A stretch of 64,000 bases of DNA from Marinomonas gallaica. Lineage in GTDB: Bacteria > Pseudomonadota > Gammaproteobacteria > Pseudomonadales > Marinomonadaceae. Below the pieces are notes generated by a model. The model did no database searches. It saw only the letters and a program-made list of their open reading frames with translations, and was not told where the DNA came from. Location: assembly GCF_001639745.1 (NCBI RefSeq), contig NZ_LTAX01000010.1, forward strand, positions 1 through 64,000, read 5' to 3'. Within the stretch, counting starts at the first letter, position 1. Each line of letters opens with the position of its first letter. Both the position numbers and the translations under genes were made by a program. Positions 1 through 9,477 of this stretch are shown one piece after another.

Positions 1-2
1 AT

Positions 3-77
3 GCGGGAATAGCTCAGTGGTAGAGCACAACCTTGCCAAGGTTGGGGTCGCGAGTTCGAGCCTCGTTTCCCGCTCCA
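3..77 (+). tRNA. tRNA-Gly (GCC)
   Basis: The acceptor arm GCGGGAA (3-9) pairs with TTCCCGC (67-73), and CCA is encoded at 75-77. The anticodon stem CAACC/GGTTG encloses the loop TTGCCAA with anticodon GCC at 35-37. The T-loop GTTCGAG is present. First gene of a three-tRNA cluster. Confidence 0.95.
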
Positions 78-134
78 AGTTCTCCTTGCGAGAAAATCCT
101 CGAAAGAGGGTGCTTCTACGGAAGCAAATGATGT

Positions 135-210
135 GTCCCATTCGTCTAGAGGCCTAGGACACCGCCCTTTCACGGCGGTAACAGGGGTTCGAACCCCCTA
201 TGGGACGCCA
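135..210 (+). tRNA. tRNA-Glu (TTC), copy 1
   Basis: GTCCCAT at the 5' end pairs with ATGGGAC near the 3' end, followed by discriminator G and an encoded CCA. The stem CCGCC/GGCGG encloses a loop with anticodon TTC at 169-171. The T-arm is AGGGGTTCGAACCCCCT. The 76-nt gene is identical to the copy at 274-349. Confidence 0.96.
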
Positions 211-273
211 CCGACTTTCTTTTATGAATGTGGCTCGGTGTAAAATATAGTCACTGAAGTACGCTTCAATTAC

Positions 274-349
274 GTCCCATTCGTCTAGAGGCCTAGGACA
301 CCGCCCTTTCACGGCGGTAACAGGGGTTCGAACCCCCTATGGGACGCCA
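274..349 (+). tRNA. tRNA-Glu (TTC), copy 2
   Basis: Base-for-base copy of the tRNA-Glu at 135-210, after a 63-nt spacer that is not repeated. It ends 44 nt before the pabC start, so the tRNA transcript may run into, or be processed away from, the pabC operon mRNA. Confidence 0.96.
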
Positions 350-393
350 TTCTTCAATCTGATATGATTCACCTTTCGTTTGAGATCAATCAT

Positions 394-1191
394 ATGCAGT
401 GGTTCAGAAACTATCTTCCTGACTCCTCGCTATCCATCACTGACCGTGGTTTATCCTACGGAGACGGATTATTTGAGACAATTGCAACGCATTCAGGATA
501 CATCCCAAAACTCGCTATTCATCAAGCTCGCATCAAACGCGGCTGTCGCCGATTAGGCTTTAATATTTCGCCTGAGCAATGGCAAATTTGCTGGGCCTTT
601 ATTGCTCAACAAGCGCTTAAAAATCCCAATTGCGGCATCAAGCTCATGCTCACGCGTGGTTCCGGTGGGCGAGGTTATAGACCGCCTACGGATGCAGCTT
701 ACGAGTTCCTTGTCGGTGTCTTTGATGCGCCTAATTACTCACAGCAACGAAGTGAGGGGGTATCGCTTGTTATGTCTCGTATTCAAACATCGATTAACCC
801 TTCTTTAAGCGGCATGAAGCATTTAAATCGATTGGAAAACGTACTTGCCAAACAAGAACTGGCTGATCGTGCTTATGAAGCGGTTATGTTGGACGCGAAT
901 GGACATGTTATAGAATGTGTTCAAAGTAATATATTTTGGATTACACGTGGTGAACTGTTCACGCCAGCGCTTTCAAAATCAGGCGTTCAAGGAAGTTGTC
1001 GAACAAGTATACTGTCAAATTTTGTCGGTAGTGTTAATGTCGGTCATTTTTCATTGGCCAGTCTTCAGCAAGCCGATGAGATCTTTGTTAGCAATGCCCT
1101 TAGTGGTATTTTGCCTGTTGTAAAGTTTGATGATCGTATTCTTCAGCTTGGTAAACTAACCCGAACACTAATGGATCAAGTAAATACATAA
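394..1191 (+). CDS. pabC: aminodeoxychorismate lyase
   Basis: PLP-dependent fold-type IV lyase that turns 4-amino-4-deoxychorismate into p-aminobenzoate and pyruvate for folate synthesis. The N-terminal motif SITDRGLSYGDGLFET and the later segment SGMKHLNRLENVLAKQE (with the PLP lysine in the KHLNR context) are typical, as is ECVQSNIFW. The frame is open from 364, but 394 is chosen: GAGA lies 8 nt upstream of this ATG, family proteins start close to this point, and nothing like a ribosome site precedes 364. The stop overlaps the mltG start by one base (TAATG), so the two are translationally coupled. It is the first gene of the pabC-mltG-tmk-holB-tatD run. Confidence 0.9.
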   Translation: MQWFRNYLPDSSLSITDRGLSYGDGLFETIATHSGYIPKLAIHQARIKRGCRRLGFNISPEQWQICWAFIAQQALKNPNCGIKLMLTRGSGGRGYRPPTDAAYEFLVGVFDAPNYSQQRSEGVSLVMSRIQTSINPSLSGMKHLNRLENVLAKQELADRAYEAVMLDANGHVIECVQSNIFWITRGELFTPALSKSGVQGSCRTSILSNFVGSVNVGHFSLASLQQADEIFVSNALSGILPVVKFDDRILQLGKLTRTLMDQVNT

Positions 1192-2219
1192 TGAAATTCG
1201 TTAAATGGATCGCCCTCGCTATCGTATTAGCCATCACTTTAACTGCAGTTGCTGCAACGTGGGCCTATAATGCGCTAACAGAGCCTATGATGGTGTCTGA
1301 AAAAGCAACCTTTGATGTGAAACCCGGGGCGTCGATTATAAAGCTTGGCCATCAGTTGTCAGAACGAGGATGGATTCAGTACCCTCAGCTTACCCGTTTG
1401 GCATTTAAGTTGGATCCAACCTTGGTGCCTAAAGTGGGGAAATATGAGATTAAACCAGACATGAGTTTAATGGATGCCTTGGCCTTATTTGATTCTGGCG
1501 ACACATTGTTTTATCCCATTACCTTACTGGAAGGTCATACATTTCGTGATTATCTTGCTGCGATGAAAGCGAAGGGTAATATCGAAATGACCTTATCCGA
1601 GCTTACGGATAAGCAAATAGCTGAAAAGATGGGGTTAGAGAGCAACTCGCCAGAAGGTATGCTGTTTGCCAATACCTATCGCTATCACGATGGCGATACG
1701 GACTTAGATATTTTCATGCAGGCGAATGCATTGCTTGAAGCCGCATTGGATAAAGAATGGTCTGGCAAAGCGAAAGACTTACCGTACAAGACCCCTTATG
1801 AAGCATTAATCATGGCGTCTATCATTGAAAAAGAAACCGGTGTAGCAGATGAACGGCCTTTAATTGCACGCGTCTTTATCAGTCGCTTAGAAAAAGGCAT
1901 GCGTTTGCAAACCGACCCAACGGTGATCTATGGTATGGGCGATCGCTACAAAGGTAATATCACTCGTGCCGACTTACGTCAGCATACACCTTACAATACT
2001 TATCAAATCAATAGATTGCCGCCAACACCGATTGCCAATGTGGGTGTTGAGGCGATTAATGCAGCGTTAAACCCAGGTGAAACCAAAGCACTGTATTTTG
2101 TAGCGAAAGGCGATGGTTCGCATGTTTTCTCGAATACATTGAGAGAACACAACAATGCGGTTGCGCGTTACCAGCGTTTTCAAAGACGTAAAGACTACAC
2201 GTCTGCACCGGCGCAATAG
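1191..2219 (+). CDS. mltG: endolytic murein transglycosylase MltG (YceG)
   Basis: Inner-membrane lytic transglycosylase that cleaves nascent glycan strands and is thought to set peptidoglycan chain ends. A single N-terminal membrane segment (about residues 5-27) precedes a LysM-like region and the YceG catalytic domain. The signature ALIMASIIEKETG carries the catalytic Glu (E213 here, equivalent to E. coli E218), followed by RVFISRLEKGMRLQTDPTV and the INRLPPTPIANVG block. At 342 aa it has the usual length. It overlaps pabC by one base and is followed 8 nt later by tmk, an order common in gammaproteobacteria. Confidence 0.95.
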   Translation: MKFVKWIALAIVLAITLTAVAATWAYNALTEPMMVSEKATFDVKPGASIIKLGHQLSERGWIQYPQLTRLAFKLDPTLVPKVGKYEIKPDMSLMDALALFDSGDTLFYPITLLEGHTFRDYLAAMKAKGNIEMTLSELTDKQIAEKMGLESNSPEGMLFANTYRYHDGDTDLDIFMQANALLEAALDKEWSGKAKDLPYKTPYEALIMASIIEKETGVADERPLIARVFISRLEKGMRLQTDPTVIYGMGDRYKGNITRADLRQHTPYNTYQINRLPPTPIANVGVEAINAALNPGETKALYFVAKGDGSHVFSNTLREHNNAVARYQRFQRRKDYTSAPAQ

Positions 2220-2227
2220 AGGTTATT

Positions 2228-2860
2228 ATGAACGCACAATTTATTTCTCTTGAAGGCGGTGAGGGGGCAGGAAAAAGCTCTGCGATTCAGTGTATCGAAG
2301 CGTGGCTAACTGAGCACGAAATCCCGTATGTATTGACGCGAGAGCCTGGTGGCACACCGATGGCTGAAGAAATTCGCGAGTTAGTTCTGTCTGCTCGTGA
2401 TGAGCAGGTGGCTCCTAATACGGAACTGTTGTTGGTCTTTGCCTCCAGAGTTCAGCATTTGAATGAAAAGATACAGCCAGCACTGGCACAAGGAAAATGG
2501 GTTATCAGTGATCGTTTTGTTGATTCGAGTTATGTCTACCAAGGTGTAGCGCGTGGTATTAACGAATCCGTTATTGATAACTTAGTCGACACCTTTCTTA
2601 AAAATCAATTGCCGAATAAAACGTTGTTATTAGATGTCCCGGTAGAGTTAGGGCTGCAGCGCGTACAATCGCGCGGTGAATCAAACCGTTTGGATGGCGA
2701 GTCGTTAGCGTTTCATCAAAAAGTGCGTGATGGTTTTTTGCATCGGGCCAGTCAAGATCCAGAGCGTTTTGTGGTAGTGGATGCCAGTCAATCTATCGCA
2801 TCGGTAGAAGCTCAAATAGTGGCTCAGCTAAATGCACTCTTGGCTGGACATAACGCATGA
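2228..2860 (+). CDS. tmk: thymidylate kinase
   Basis: Phosphorylates dTMP to dTDP for DNA synthesis in the cytoplasm. Walker A GGEGAGKS is at residues 10-17, followed by the substrate motif TREPGGTPMAEEIR, the DRF motif (SDRFVDSSYVYQG) and the LID region with R-x-R-type residues (QSRGESNRLDGES). Length 210 aa is standard. The start has the Shine-Dalgarno-like GAGG just upstream (tagaggttattATG). Its stop region overlaps the holB start by four bases (ATGA), indicating coupled translation. Confidence 0.96.
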   Translation: MNAQFISLEGGEGAGKSSAIQCIEAWLTEHEIPYVLTREPGGTPMAEEIRELVLSARDEQVAPNTELLLVFASRVQHLNEKIQPALAQGKWVISDRFVDSSYVYQGVARGINESVIDNLVDTFLKNQLPNKTLLLDVPVELGLQRVQSRGESNRLDGESLAFHQKVRDGFLHRASQDPERFVVVDASQSIASVEAQIVAQLNALLAGHNA

Positions 2861-3792
2861 GTGTTTTAGCGCCTTGGCTTATGGCTTATTATGAGCAAGC
2901 GCAAGAGTGGCGTCGTTCGGGCAAGTTTCATCATGCGTTACTGATTAGTGGTATTAACGGTGTTGGCCAGAATGCCTTCGCAGAAGCGCTAACGAAGCTT
3001 TTATTGTGTGAACACATTGACCGCGCACCCTGTGGCAAGTGTCATAGTTGCCAGGTCGCACAAGCGGACACCCATCCGGACTTACAAATACTTGATGGGC
3101 AAGACGGCGGAATAAAAGTGGACGCCGTTCGACAAGTGGCAGCAAAAGTCGCCAATAAACCACAGCTGGGTTATTCAAAAGTTGTGCTAATACATGAAGC
3201 GCATCGTATGAACACCAATGCGGCTAACGCAATTCTGAAAGCGCTCGAAGAGCCGCCAGCGGCTACCTACTTTGTATTGACTACGCATACCTCCCGCGCC
3301 CTAATGCCTACCATTTTGAGTCGTTGTCAGCGTATGTTGCTCCCGACACCGAGTGAAGTGCAGGTGACGGAGTGGCTATACCATGAAGCTAAGGTAGATG
3401 TTTCCAAACTCATGTGGTTCTCGCAGACGCCTTATCATTTGTTGGCGTTATCTACGTCCAATAGCTTTGATATGTTACAGCAGCTTCCTGATTGGTTAGA
3501 GCAGTGGTTGCAAGGCGGGATGCGTACTGACGAGTTTGCTGGGAAGGCTAATAAAGACAATACGGCTGATTTTATTGATGGCTTATTAGCTTTACTCAGT
3601 GCCGCGGTGCAGTATTCTGCGTCGGGACAATGTAATGCTTTAGTGCAAGGTGCCTGTACAAGTTTATTAACACGTTACGATATCTATCGATTAATGGGCT
3701 TTGTTCAAAGTCTAACCGAATTGAAATCGCAACTTGATAAAACCCATTTAAACCCCACTATACAAATAATTGGCGAATTAAATTCTTGGTAA
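2857..3792 (+). CDS. holB: DNA polymerase III subunit delta'
   Basis: Clamp-loader subunit of the replicative polymerase. The AAA+ fold is visible, with a degenerate Walker A (GINGVGQNAF, no Lys), as in E. coli delta', which does not bind ATP. A four-cysteine zinc module follows (CEHIDRAPCGKCHSC). The SRC motif is present (PTILSRCQRM), as are the sensor region LIHEAHRMNTNAANAILKALEE and the EEPP segment. Length is 311 aa. It follows tmk with a 4-nt overlap and precedes the TatD gene by 5 nt. In Pseudomonas a pilZ gene often sits between holB and tatD; it is absent here. Confidence 0.92.
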   Translation: MSVLAPWLMAYYEQAQEWRRSGKFHHALLISGINGVGQNAFAEALTKLLLCEHIDRAPCGKCHSCQVAQADTHPDLQILDGQDGGIKVDAVRQVAAKVANKPQLGYSKVVLIHEAHRMNTNAANAILKALEEPPAATYFVLTTHTSRALMPTILSRCQRMLLPTPSEVQVTEWLYHEAKVDVSKLMWFSQTPYHLLALSTSNSFDMLQQLPDWLEQWLQGGMRTDEFAGKANKDNTADFIDGLLALLSAAVQYSASGQCNALVQGACTSLLTRYDIYRLMGFVQSLTELKSQLDKTHLNPTIQIIGELNSW

Positions 3793-3797
3793 GGTAA

Positions 3798-4595
3798 ATG
3801 TTAGTAGATTCTCACTGTCACTTAGACAAACTTGATATAAATGCTTATGAAAACGGTACCGAAGGTGCTATTGATGCGGCACGTGATGCGGGGGTAAATC
3901 AGATACTGACAATCTCTGTGGATCTTGACAGCTTTGAGAATGTTTATAAGTTTACAGATCGTTCTGGAATCATCGCCAGTTGCGGTGTTCACCCATTGCA
4001 TAAAGAAGGTTTGCTGCAAGATCCTGAATCGTTGCTTGAACTGGCACGTCGCCCCAAAGTTGTGGCCATTGGTGAAACAGGGCTAGACTATTTTTATGAC
4101 AAAGAGCCGGAGCTGCATCAAGCGCAAAAAGACAGTTTTGCCGTGCATTTAGATGTGTCGGGGCAATTAGCGCTACCGACGATCATTCATACTCGTGATG
4201 CGAAGCAAGACACGTTAGATTTAATCAAAAGTCATGGTGATCAAAACGTAGGTGGCGTATTGCATTGCTTCACCGAAGACTATGCCATGGCTAGGAGTGC
4301 TTTAGATTTAAACTACTTAATTTCTATCTCAGGCATTGTTACATTCAAAAATGCTGAGGATTTACGCGACACTGTGCGCAAATTACCCTTAGAGTCATTG
4401 ATTGTAGAGACGGATTCTCCCTATTTGGCTCCCATTCCACATCGAGGTAAAAAGAACGAGCCGAAGTATGTTCGTGATGTGGCTCAGTTCGTTGCGGATA
4501 TTAAAAAAATTCGCTTAGAAGAACTTATGGAAATCAGTTCTTCTAATTTCCATCGTAAGTTCTCTAAAGTGAATCGTAACGACGTACTTAACTAA
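3798..4595 (+). CDS. TatD-family metal-dependent hydrolase (YcfH type)
   Basis: TIM-barrel amidohydrolase-superfamily protein of the TatD DNase group. Metal ligands are all visible: HxH at H6/H8 (DSHCHLD), E93 (AIGETGLDY), H131 (IIHTRDA), H156 (LHCFTED) and D206 (ETDSPYLAP). Family members have 3'-5' exonuclease or DNase activity; YcfH itself has no firmly assigned substrate. At 265 aa it is full length. It is the last gene of the operon starting at pabC, only 5 nt after holB. Confidence 0.92.
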   Translation: MLVDSHCHLDKLDINAYENGTEGAIDAARDAGVNQILTISVDLDSFENVYKFTDRSGIIASCGVHPLHKEGLLQDPESLLELARRPKVVAIGETGLDYFYDKEPELHQAQKDSFAVHLDVSGQLALPTIIHTRDAKQDTLDLIKSHGDQNVGGVLHCFTEDYAMARSALDLNYLISISGIVTFKNAEDLRDTVRKLPLESLIVETDSPYLAPIPHRGKKNEPKYVRDVAQFVADIKKIRLEELMEISSSNFHRKFSKVNRNDVLN

Positions 4596-4656
4596 TAATT
4601 ACACCATAATACAGTGTTCAGTGAGCCTGAGCGCTGTCCTCAAAAGGACCTGTTAG

Positions 4657-7116
4657 ATGTCAGAAATGGTTCAACCTTTAGCGCCGAGCGCGCTGGCTGC
4701 CAAATTACAAGAAGGCAAATTGCCCTTCAAAACATTAAATGAATTAGAGTCACTAAGCGGTATTTTAGGTCAAGAGCGAGCAGTAGAAGCGATTCAATTT
4801 GGTGTGGCAATGCACCGCCCAGGTTACAATATTTTTGTCATGGGTGGCTCTGGAACCGGGCGTTCATCTTATGTGACTAGCTACCTAAAAAGCGAAGCGA
4901 AACGTAAAGAGTCGCCAAGCGAATGGGTCTACGTCAATAATTTCAAAGATTACCGCACCCCAAAAGCGATCGAATTTAAACCTGGTCAATCGAAAGAATT
5001 TGAGCAAGACATTCGTGCACTGATCGATGGCTTAATGGGAACATTCCCAGCAGCGTTTGAAAACCCAAACTACCAAGAGCAAAAAGGCGCTATTGATCGC
5101 GTCTTCAATGAACAATATGAAACAGCGATCAACCGAGTTGAGCGTCATGCTTCAAAGATTGGCGTAGCCATGTTTCGCGATGCCTCGTCAGTTAGCTTTG
5201 CGCCTATGCGTGAAGGCAAAGCATTAGATGAAGCTGACTTTGCCACCTTGTCAGATGAAGAGCGTGATGCGTTCCAAGCGGGTGTGTCTGAATTAGAAGG
5301 CATGTTGAACAATGAGCTGCTTAGCCTGCCAACATGGAAACGAATTTCTTACGAGCAACTGCGTGAGCTGAATCTTGAAACAGTGAAAGAAGCACTGGAT
5401 CCATTGATTGAACCGCTTTTCAACAAGTATCTTGAAGAAGAAGCCGTCCAAAGCTTCTTAAAAGAAATGCGCGAAGACTTAGATAAAGTCATTATCGACC
5501 AGTTTGTTGACGATAAGGCATCTGATAATCGCGATGAAACCAGCCGTCGTGCCATGTACGAAGAAATGTACCTGCCTAATGTAGCGGTGACACACACTTC
5601 AGATGGCGGTCAGCCCGTGGTCTATGAGCCACATCCAACGTATCGCAACTTATTCGGTCAGGTTGAGTACAGCTCTGATCAAGGTATGTTGATCACAAGC
5701 TACCGTTTGATCCGCTCTGGCAGCCTACATGCTGCGAATGGCGGCTATCTGATTCTAGACGCTGAGAAGCTACTGACAGACCATTATTTGTGGGAAGCAC
5801 TGAAGCGCGCTCTAAAAAGCAAAACGTTGAAGATTGAGCACCCCTATGCAGACATGGGTCTAATGAATACGACCACCTTGTCACCTGAAGACCTTCCGTT
5901 ACAAGTGAAAGTGGTGTTGATTGGTTCTCGTGATATTTATTACTTATTACAAGATGCAGATCCTGATTTCCAAGAGATGTTTCGCGTATTAGTCGACTTC
6001 GATGACTCGCTAAAACGTAACGAAGAAACAGAATTGGCGTTCGCTCGATTGTTAAAAGACCGTATTGCCAAAGAAGGGTATTCCGATGTCTCGCAAAAAG
6101 GTGTCGCGCGTCTGATCGAATACAGCAGCCGTTTAGCTGAACACCAGAAAGAAATGGCGGCTAAGATCGGCGATGTATTTGAGTTATTAGGTGAGGCGGA
6201 CTTTAACCGTCAACTTGCGAAAGACGATGTGATTACTGATGTGCACGTAGCGCGCGCATTGGCGGCTAAAAAAGACCGTACCGGCCGTGTTGCCGAGAAA
6301 ATCATTGAAGAGATCGTAGACGGCACCATCTTGCTTGACAGTGATGGCGAAGCCATCGGTAAAATCAATGGCCTTACTGTCATGCAGATTGGTGACAGCA
6401 GTTTTGGTGCGCCCGCTCGTATCTCTACGACAGTGTATCCAGGTGGTAAAGGCATCATCGATATCGAACGTGAATCCAATTTAGGGCAAAACATTCACTC
6501 TAAAGGCGTGTTGATTTTGTCTGGTTTCTTGGGTCATCGTTACGCGCAAAGATACCCACTGGATATTTGTGCATCGATTGCAATGGAGCAGAGCTACGGC
6601 TATGTCGATGGCGACAGCGCTTCAACCGCTGAGTTGTGTTGTTTGTTGTCAGCATTGGTGAATGTACCATTACGTCAAGATCTAGCGATTACAGGCTCAT
6701 TGAATCAATACGGGCAGGTTCAGGCGATCGGTGGTGTGAATGAGAAGATTGAAGGTTTCTTTAACGTTTGTAGTGCTCGTGGCCTAACGGGAACGCAAGG
6801 TGTCATTATTCCTAAATCAAACGTGATCAACTTGATGTTGAGTGATGAGGTGATTGAGGCCGTTGAAGCGGGTAAATTCCATGTTTACGCGATTGAAAAT
6901 GCCGATGAAGCACTGCATTTGCTAACGGGAATTGAACCGGGTGTTCAAGACTCGGAAGGCAATTACCCAGAAGGCACGTTATCGAATATGGTTTTGAATC
7001 GACTAGAAGAGATTTCTAAATTGGGTCATGAAGACGATGAAGAATCAGAAGGCGAGTCGGACAAAGAAAAAGCTAAGTCAGACAAAGATAAATCAGACGA
7101 CACTAAAAAGTCTTAA
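4657..7116 (+). CDS. Lon-family ATP-dependent protease (LonB/YcbZ-like, AAA_32)
   Basis: 819-aa single-chain protease of the AAA_32 plus Lon-C type, related to E. coli YcbZ rather than classic Lon. An atypical Walker A, GGSGTGRSS (63-71), has Arg in place of Lys, which as far as I recall is usual in this group. A long helical insertion follows, then Walker B-like LILDAEKLL. The protease domain has the Ser-Lys dyad at S654 (DGDSASTAEL) and K697 (GGVNEKIEGFF). The last ~40 residues are a charged Glu/Lys/Ser/Asp tail. An AAGGA site lies upstream (aaaaggacctgttagATG). It is monocistronic, with a convergent small gene sharing its last three bases. Role: cytoplasmic protein quality control; substrates unknown. 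Confidence 0.9.
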   Translation: MSEMVQPLAPSALAAKLQEGKLPFKTLNELESLSGILGQERAVEAIQFGVAMHRPGYNIFVMGGSGTGRSSYVTSYLKSEAKRKESPSEWVYVNNFKDYRTPKAIEFKPGQSKEFEQDIRALIDGLMGTFPAAFENPNYQEQKGAIDRVFNEQYETAINRVERHASKIGVAMFRDASSVSFAPMREGKALDEADFATLSDEERDAFQAGVSELEGMLNNELLSLPTWKRISYEQLRELNLETVKEALDPLIEPLFNKYLEEEAVQSFLKEMREDLDKVIIDQFVDDKASDNRDETSRRAMYEEMYLPNVAVTHTSDGGQPVVYEPHPTYRNLFGQVEYSSDQGMLITSYRLIRSGSLHAANGGYLILDAEKLLTDHYLWEALKRALKSKTLKIEHPYADMGLMNTTTLSPEDLPLQVKVVLIGSRDIYYLLQDADPDFQEMFRVLVDFDDSLKRNEETELAFARLLKDRIAKEGYSDVSQKGVARLIEYSSRLAEHQKEMAAKIGDVFELLGEADFNRQLAKDDVITDVHVARALAAKKDRTGRVAEKIIEEIVDGTILLDSDGEAIGKINGLTVMQIGDSSFGAPARISTTVYPGGKGIIDIERESNLGQNIHSKGVLILSGFLGHRYAQRYPLDICASIAMEQSYGYVDGDSASTAELCCLLSALVNVPLRQDLAITGSLNQYGQVQAIGGVNEKIEGFFNVCSARGLTGTQGVIIPKSNVINLMLSDEVIEAVEAGKFHVYAIENADEALHLLTGIEPGVQDSEGNYPEGTLSNMVLNRLEEISKLGHEDDEESEGESDKEKAKSDKDKSDDTKKS

Positions 7117-7421
7117 TACTTGCCTTGGGTGCGTTTGATGAAGCCTGCTTTGCAGTCATCTGAAACGAGCCAAAAAAGCGTGTAATAGAGGTCGCCACTA
7201 CGAAAGTAGGTGGCGACCTCTTTTCGTTTACTGGGATGATGACGCTTAAGAACTCTTGGTTTTCGAAAACTGTCGCCACCTACGATACTCCCCGAAGCCT
7301 GTATTGCGGCTTCAATAGCATTTCGATCAGAGCATTCCGCGGCCTTAGCTGTATTTAAGGAAAAAATACCGACTACGATAATGAATGCTGCGCACACATG
7401 TATATACTGTTTTCTGTTCAT
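7113..7421 (-). CDS. small exported protein, function unknown
   Basis: 102-aa protein with an N-terminal signal peptide: basic start MNRKQ, hydrophobic core to about residue 24, and likely cleavage after TAKAA. The mature part has two cysteines (AECSDRN and SDDCKAGF) that could form a disulfide, and a basic middle (PRVLKRHHPSKRKEV). It resembles no family I recognise. The gene is convergent with the Lon-type gene and overlaps its stop codon by three bases. The signal peptide and a coherent amphipathic composition argue that it is real. Confidence 0.6.
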   Translation of the reverse strand: MNRKQYIHVCAAFIIVVGIFSLNTAKAAECSDRNAIEAAIQASGSIVGGDSFRKPRVLKRHHPSKRKEVATYFRSGDLYYTLFWLVSDDCKAGFIKRTQGKY

Positions 7422-7515
7422 GGCATAACATTCAGTTATAGGATTAGGGGATTGTTTAACATATCTGCTGATTATAACGATTTCTATAAAACTTCTAAAT
7501 AAAATGGAGTGGTCA

Positions 7516-9369
7516 ATGACTCTTAGGCGTAAATTTTCAATGTTGGTTTTTGGTTGTGCTGTTTTGACAGCATTTGTTGTATGCAGTATCAGCTACATAC
7601 AACTTAAAAGCTCTATTGAACAAAATATACGTAATGAAATATCTGCCATAGGTAATGGGCAAGTTGAAAAAGTAGTCGAGTGGACATCGTCTAAAGAAGC
7701 TGCCGTATCCGCACTTGCAAATTACTTGTCCACTTCAGAGGTTTCTCAGCAGTCTTTACAGCAAGCCACTGAAGCGGGCCGTTTTGCAATTGCCTATTTT
7801 GGTTCAGAGAAGGGTGTGATGTTGCAAAGCGATCCAAACGACATATTGCCTTCCGATTACGACCCAAGAAAGCGTCCTTGGTACAAAGCAGCTAAAAGTA
7901 AACAGGGCGTGATCTTTACATCGCCTTATGTGGGTGCTTCTACAGGTAAACTGATGATTACAGCTGCACAATCTGTCATTAAAAATGGGCAGCAAACGGG
8001 TGTCGCTGGCGCAGATATTAATCTTGATGATGTCACAAGTGGTATTCTGGATGTCAAACTGGCTGGCAATGGACACGCTTATTTGGCCGATAAAGACGGT
8101 TTAGTGTTGGCAGACAGTCAAAAAGAAAATTATAACAAGCGCGTGGAATCAGTATTTGGTTACCCATTATCTGATCTTACTAATGGGCAATTGGTGACGC
8201 TTGATGGTGATCTAATTGCCAAGTTTGATGTGCCGAACAGTAACTGGACGATTGTGTTTGAATTGGATCGTAAGGCTGTCATGGCGCCACTTAATACATT
8301 GCTATTCACTTTAGTGCCCGCGGCACTGGTGATTGCATTAATTATCTCAATGTTAATTTCGGTCATCAGTTCAAAGTTGCTGGTTGGTATTACTCAAGTC
8401 AGCGCAGCCTTAGAGGAAATCAGCAAGGGTGAAGGGGATTTAACGAAACGAATTGAAGTAGACAGTAAGGATGAGGTCGGCCAATTAGCGGCCCACTTTA
8501 ACGGGTTCCTTGGTACGTTGAGCGGTTTGATTGCTGACATTAAATCGATGTCCAGTAGCCTGAACACGTTAGCGCACGACTCTAAAGCGTTATCGCAACA
8601 GTCTAGTAAAGAGCTTAACGTACAGCTGAATGAAATCACTATGGTCGCAACCGCAGTCAGTCAGTTATCGACTGCCACTCAAGAAATTGCCATTAATGCT
8701 GAACATACGGCCGGAGCCTCTCAAGAGGCGGCTGAAAACAGCAATGAAGGCAGCCGTATTGTCAATGTTGCCCAGACTGAAATAAAAAGCTTGGCGGATG
8801 AGGTGCATCAAGCTTCAGAGATAATTGCTAATCTTGGCGTGCATGTCCAAGGGATAAGCTCTATTTTGTTAACCATTCAAGACATCGCTGAGAAAACCAA
8901 CTTGTTAGCCTTAAATGCGGCGATTGAAGCTGCTCGGGCTGGAGAGCAAGGTCGAGGTTTCGCTGTTGTGGCTGATGAAGTGCGACTGTTATCTCAACGC
9001 ACTCAAAGTTCAACAGAAGAAATTCGTGATAAGATTGAAGGCTTAAATTCTGTTACATCTAGCGTAGTATCTTCAATGGAGCGTTCAACTACGATTGCGG
9101 ACGGTGCAGTAAGTGAGTCAGCGGCCGCGGCCATCGCCTTGGATTCTATTCTTCAAGCGGTGCACAAAATAAGTGATATGGCGATGCAAATAGCCAGTGC
9201 GGCGGAAGAGCAAAATATTGTGACGACAGATATCTCTAAAAATAGCGAGTCAATTCAAGAGATTTCTCAGCGTTTATCTGGTGAAGCGAACAAAACGGCA
9301 GACGGTGCGGAGTCACTGGCGCAGCTCGCTGATCGCCTAGAGCATCAAATTGCACGCTTTAAAGTGTAA
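7516..9369 (+). CDS. methyl-accepting chemotaxis protein, dCache_1 amino-acid-sensor type
   Basis: Transmembrane chemoreceptor. TM1 is about residues 8-28, then a periplasmic dCache domain, TM2 about 258-284, HAMP, and a signalling domain with the conserved hairpin tip [20 protein letters not shown] (about 459-478). The dCache part contains Y115, R120, W122, Y123, Y138 and D167. These match in type and exact spacing the amino-acid-binding motif described for PctA-like receptors. No C-terminal pentapeptide CheR tether is present. Start: the frame is open from 7504, but GGAG at 7505-7508 is correctly placed for the ATG at 7516 and nothing precedes 7504. Confidence 0.93.
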   Translation: MTLRRKFSMLVFGCAVLTAFVVCSISYIQLKSSIEQNIRNEISAIGNGQVEKVVEWTSSKEAAVSALANYLSTSEVSQQSLQQATEAGRFAIAYFGSEKGVMLQSDPNDILPSDYDPRKRPWYKAAKSKQGVIFTSPYVGASTGKLMITAAQSVIKNGQQTGVAGADINLDDVTSGILDVKLAGNGHAYLADKDGLVLADSQKENYNKRVESVFGYPLSDLTNGQLVTLDGDLIAKFDVPNSNWTIVFELDRKAVMAPLNTLLFTLVPAALVIALIISMLISVISSKLLVGITQVSAALEEISKGEGDLTKRIEVDSKDEVGQLAAHFNGFLGTLSGLIADIKSMSSSLNTLAHDSKALSQQSSKELNVQLNEITMVATAVSQLSTATQEIAINAEHTAGASQEAAENSNEGSRIVNVAQTEIKSLADEVHQASEIIANLGVHVQGISSILLTIQDIAEKTNLLALNAAIEAARAGEQGRGFAVVADEVRLLSQRTQSSTEEIRDKIEGLNSVTSSVVSSMERSTTIADGAVSESAAAAIALDSILQAVHKISDMAMQIASAAEEQNIVTTDISKNSESIQEISQRLSGEANKTADGAESLAQLADRLEHQIARFKV

Positions 9370-9374
9370 ACAAT

Positions 9375-9412
9375 AGGTTCCTGAAGCATTTTTTTATACG
9401 TTTCAGGAACCT
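9375..9412 (+). terminator. possible terminator hairpin after the chemoreceptor gene
   Basis: Perfect 11-bp arms AGGTTCCTGAA and TTCAGGAACCT enclose a 16-nt loop that contains seven T residues. The T run is in the loop rather than after the stem, so this is not a classical intrinsic terminator, but it lies 6 nt after the stop. Confidence 0.4.
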
Positions 9413-9477
9413 TAATGCGTAAATCGGTTCTATAGAGTGTTTTTCGAAGATAACTTAACAAATACAGGAGAGAGAGG

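Noticed and set aside
364-393. Ten extra N-terminal residues for pabC
   Set aside because: No ribosome site before 364, and the peptide MIHLSFEINH is not part of the family N-terminus; GAGA precedes 394.
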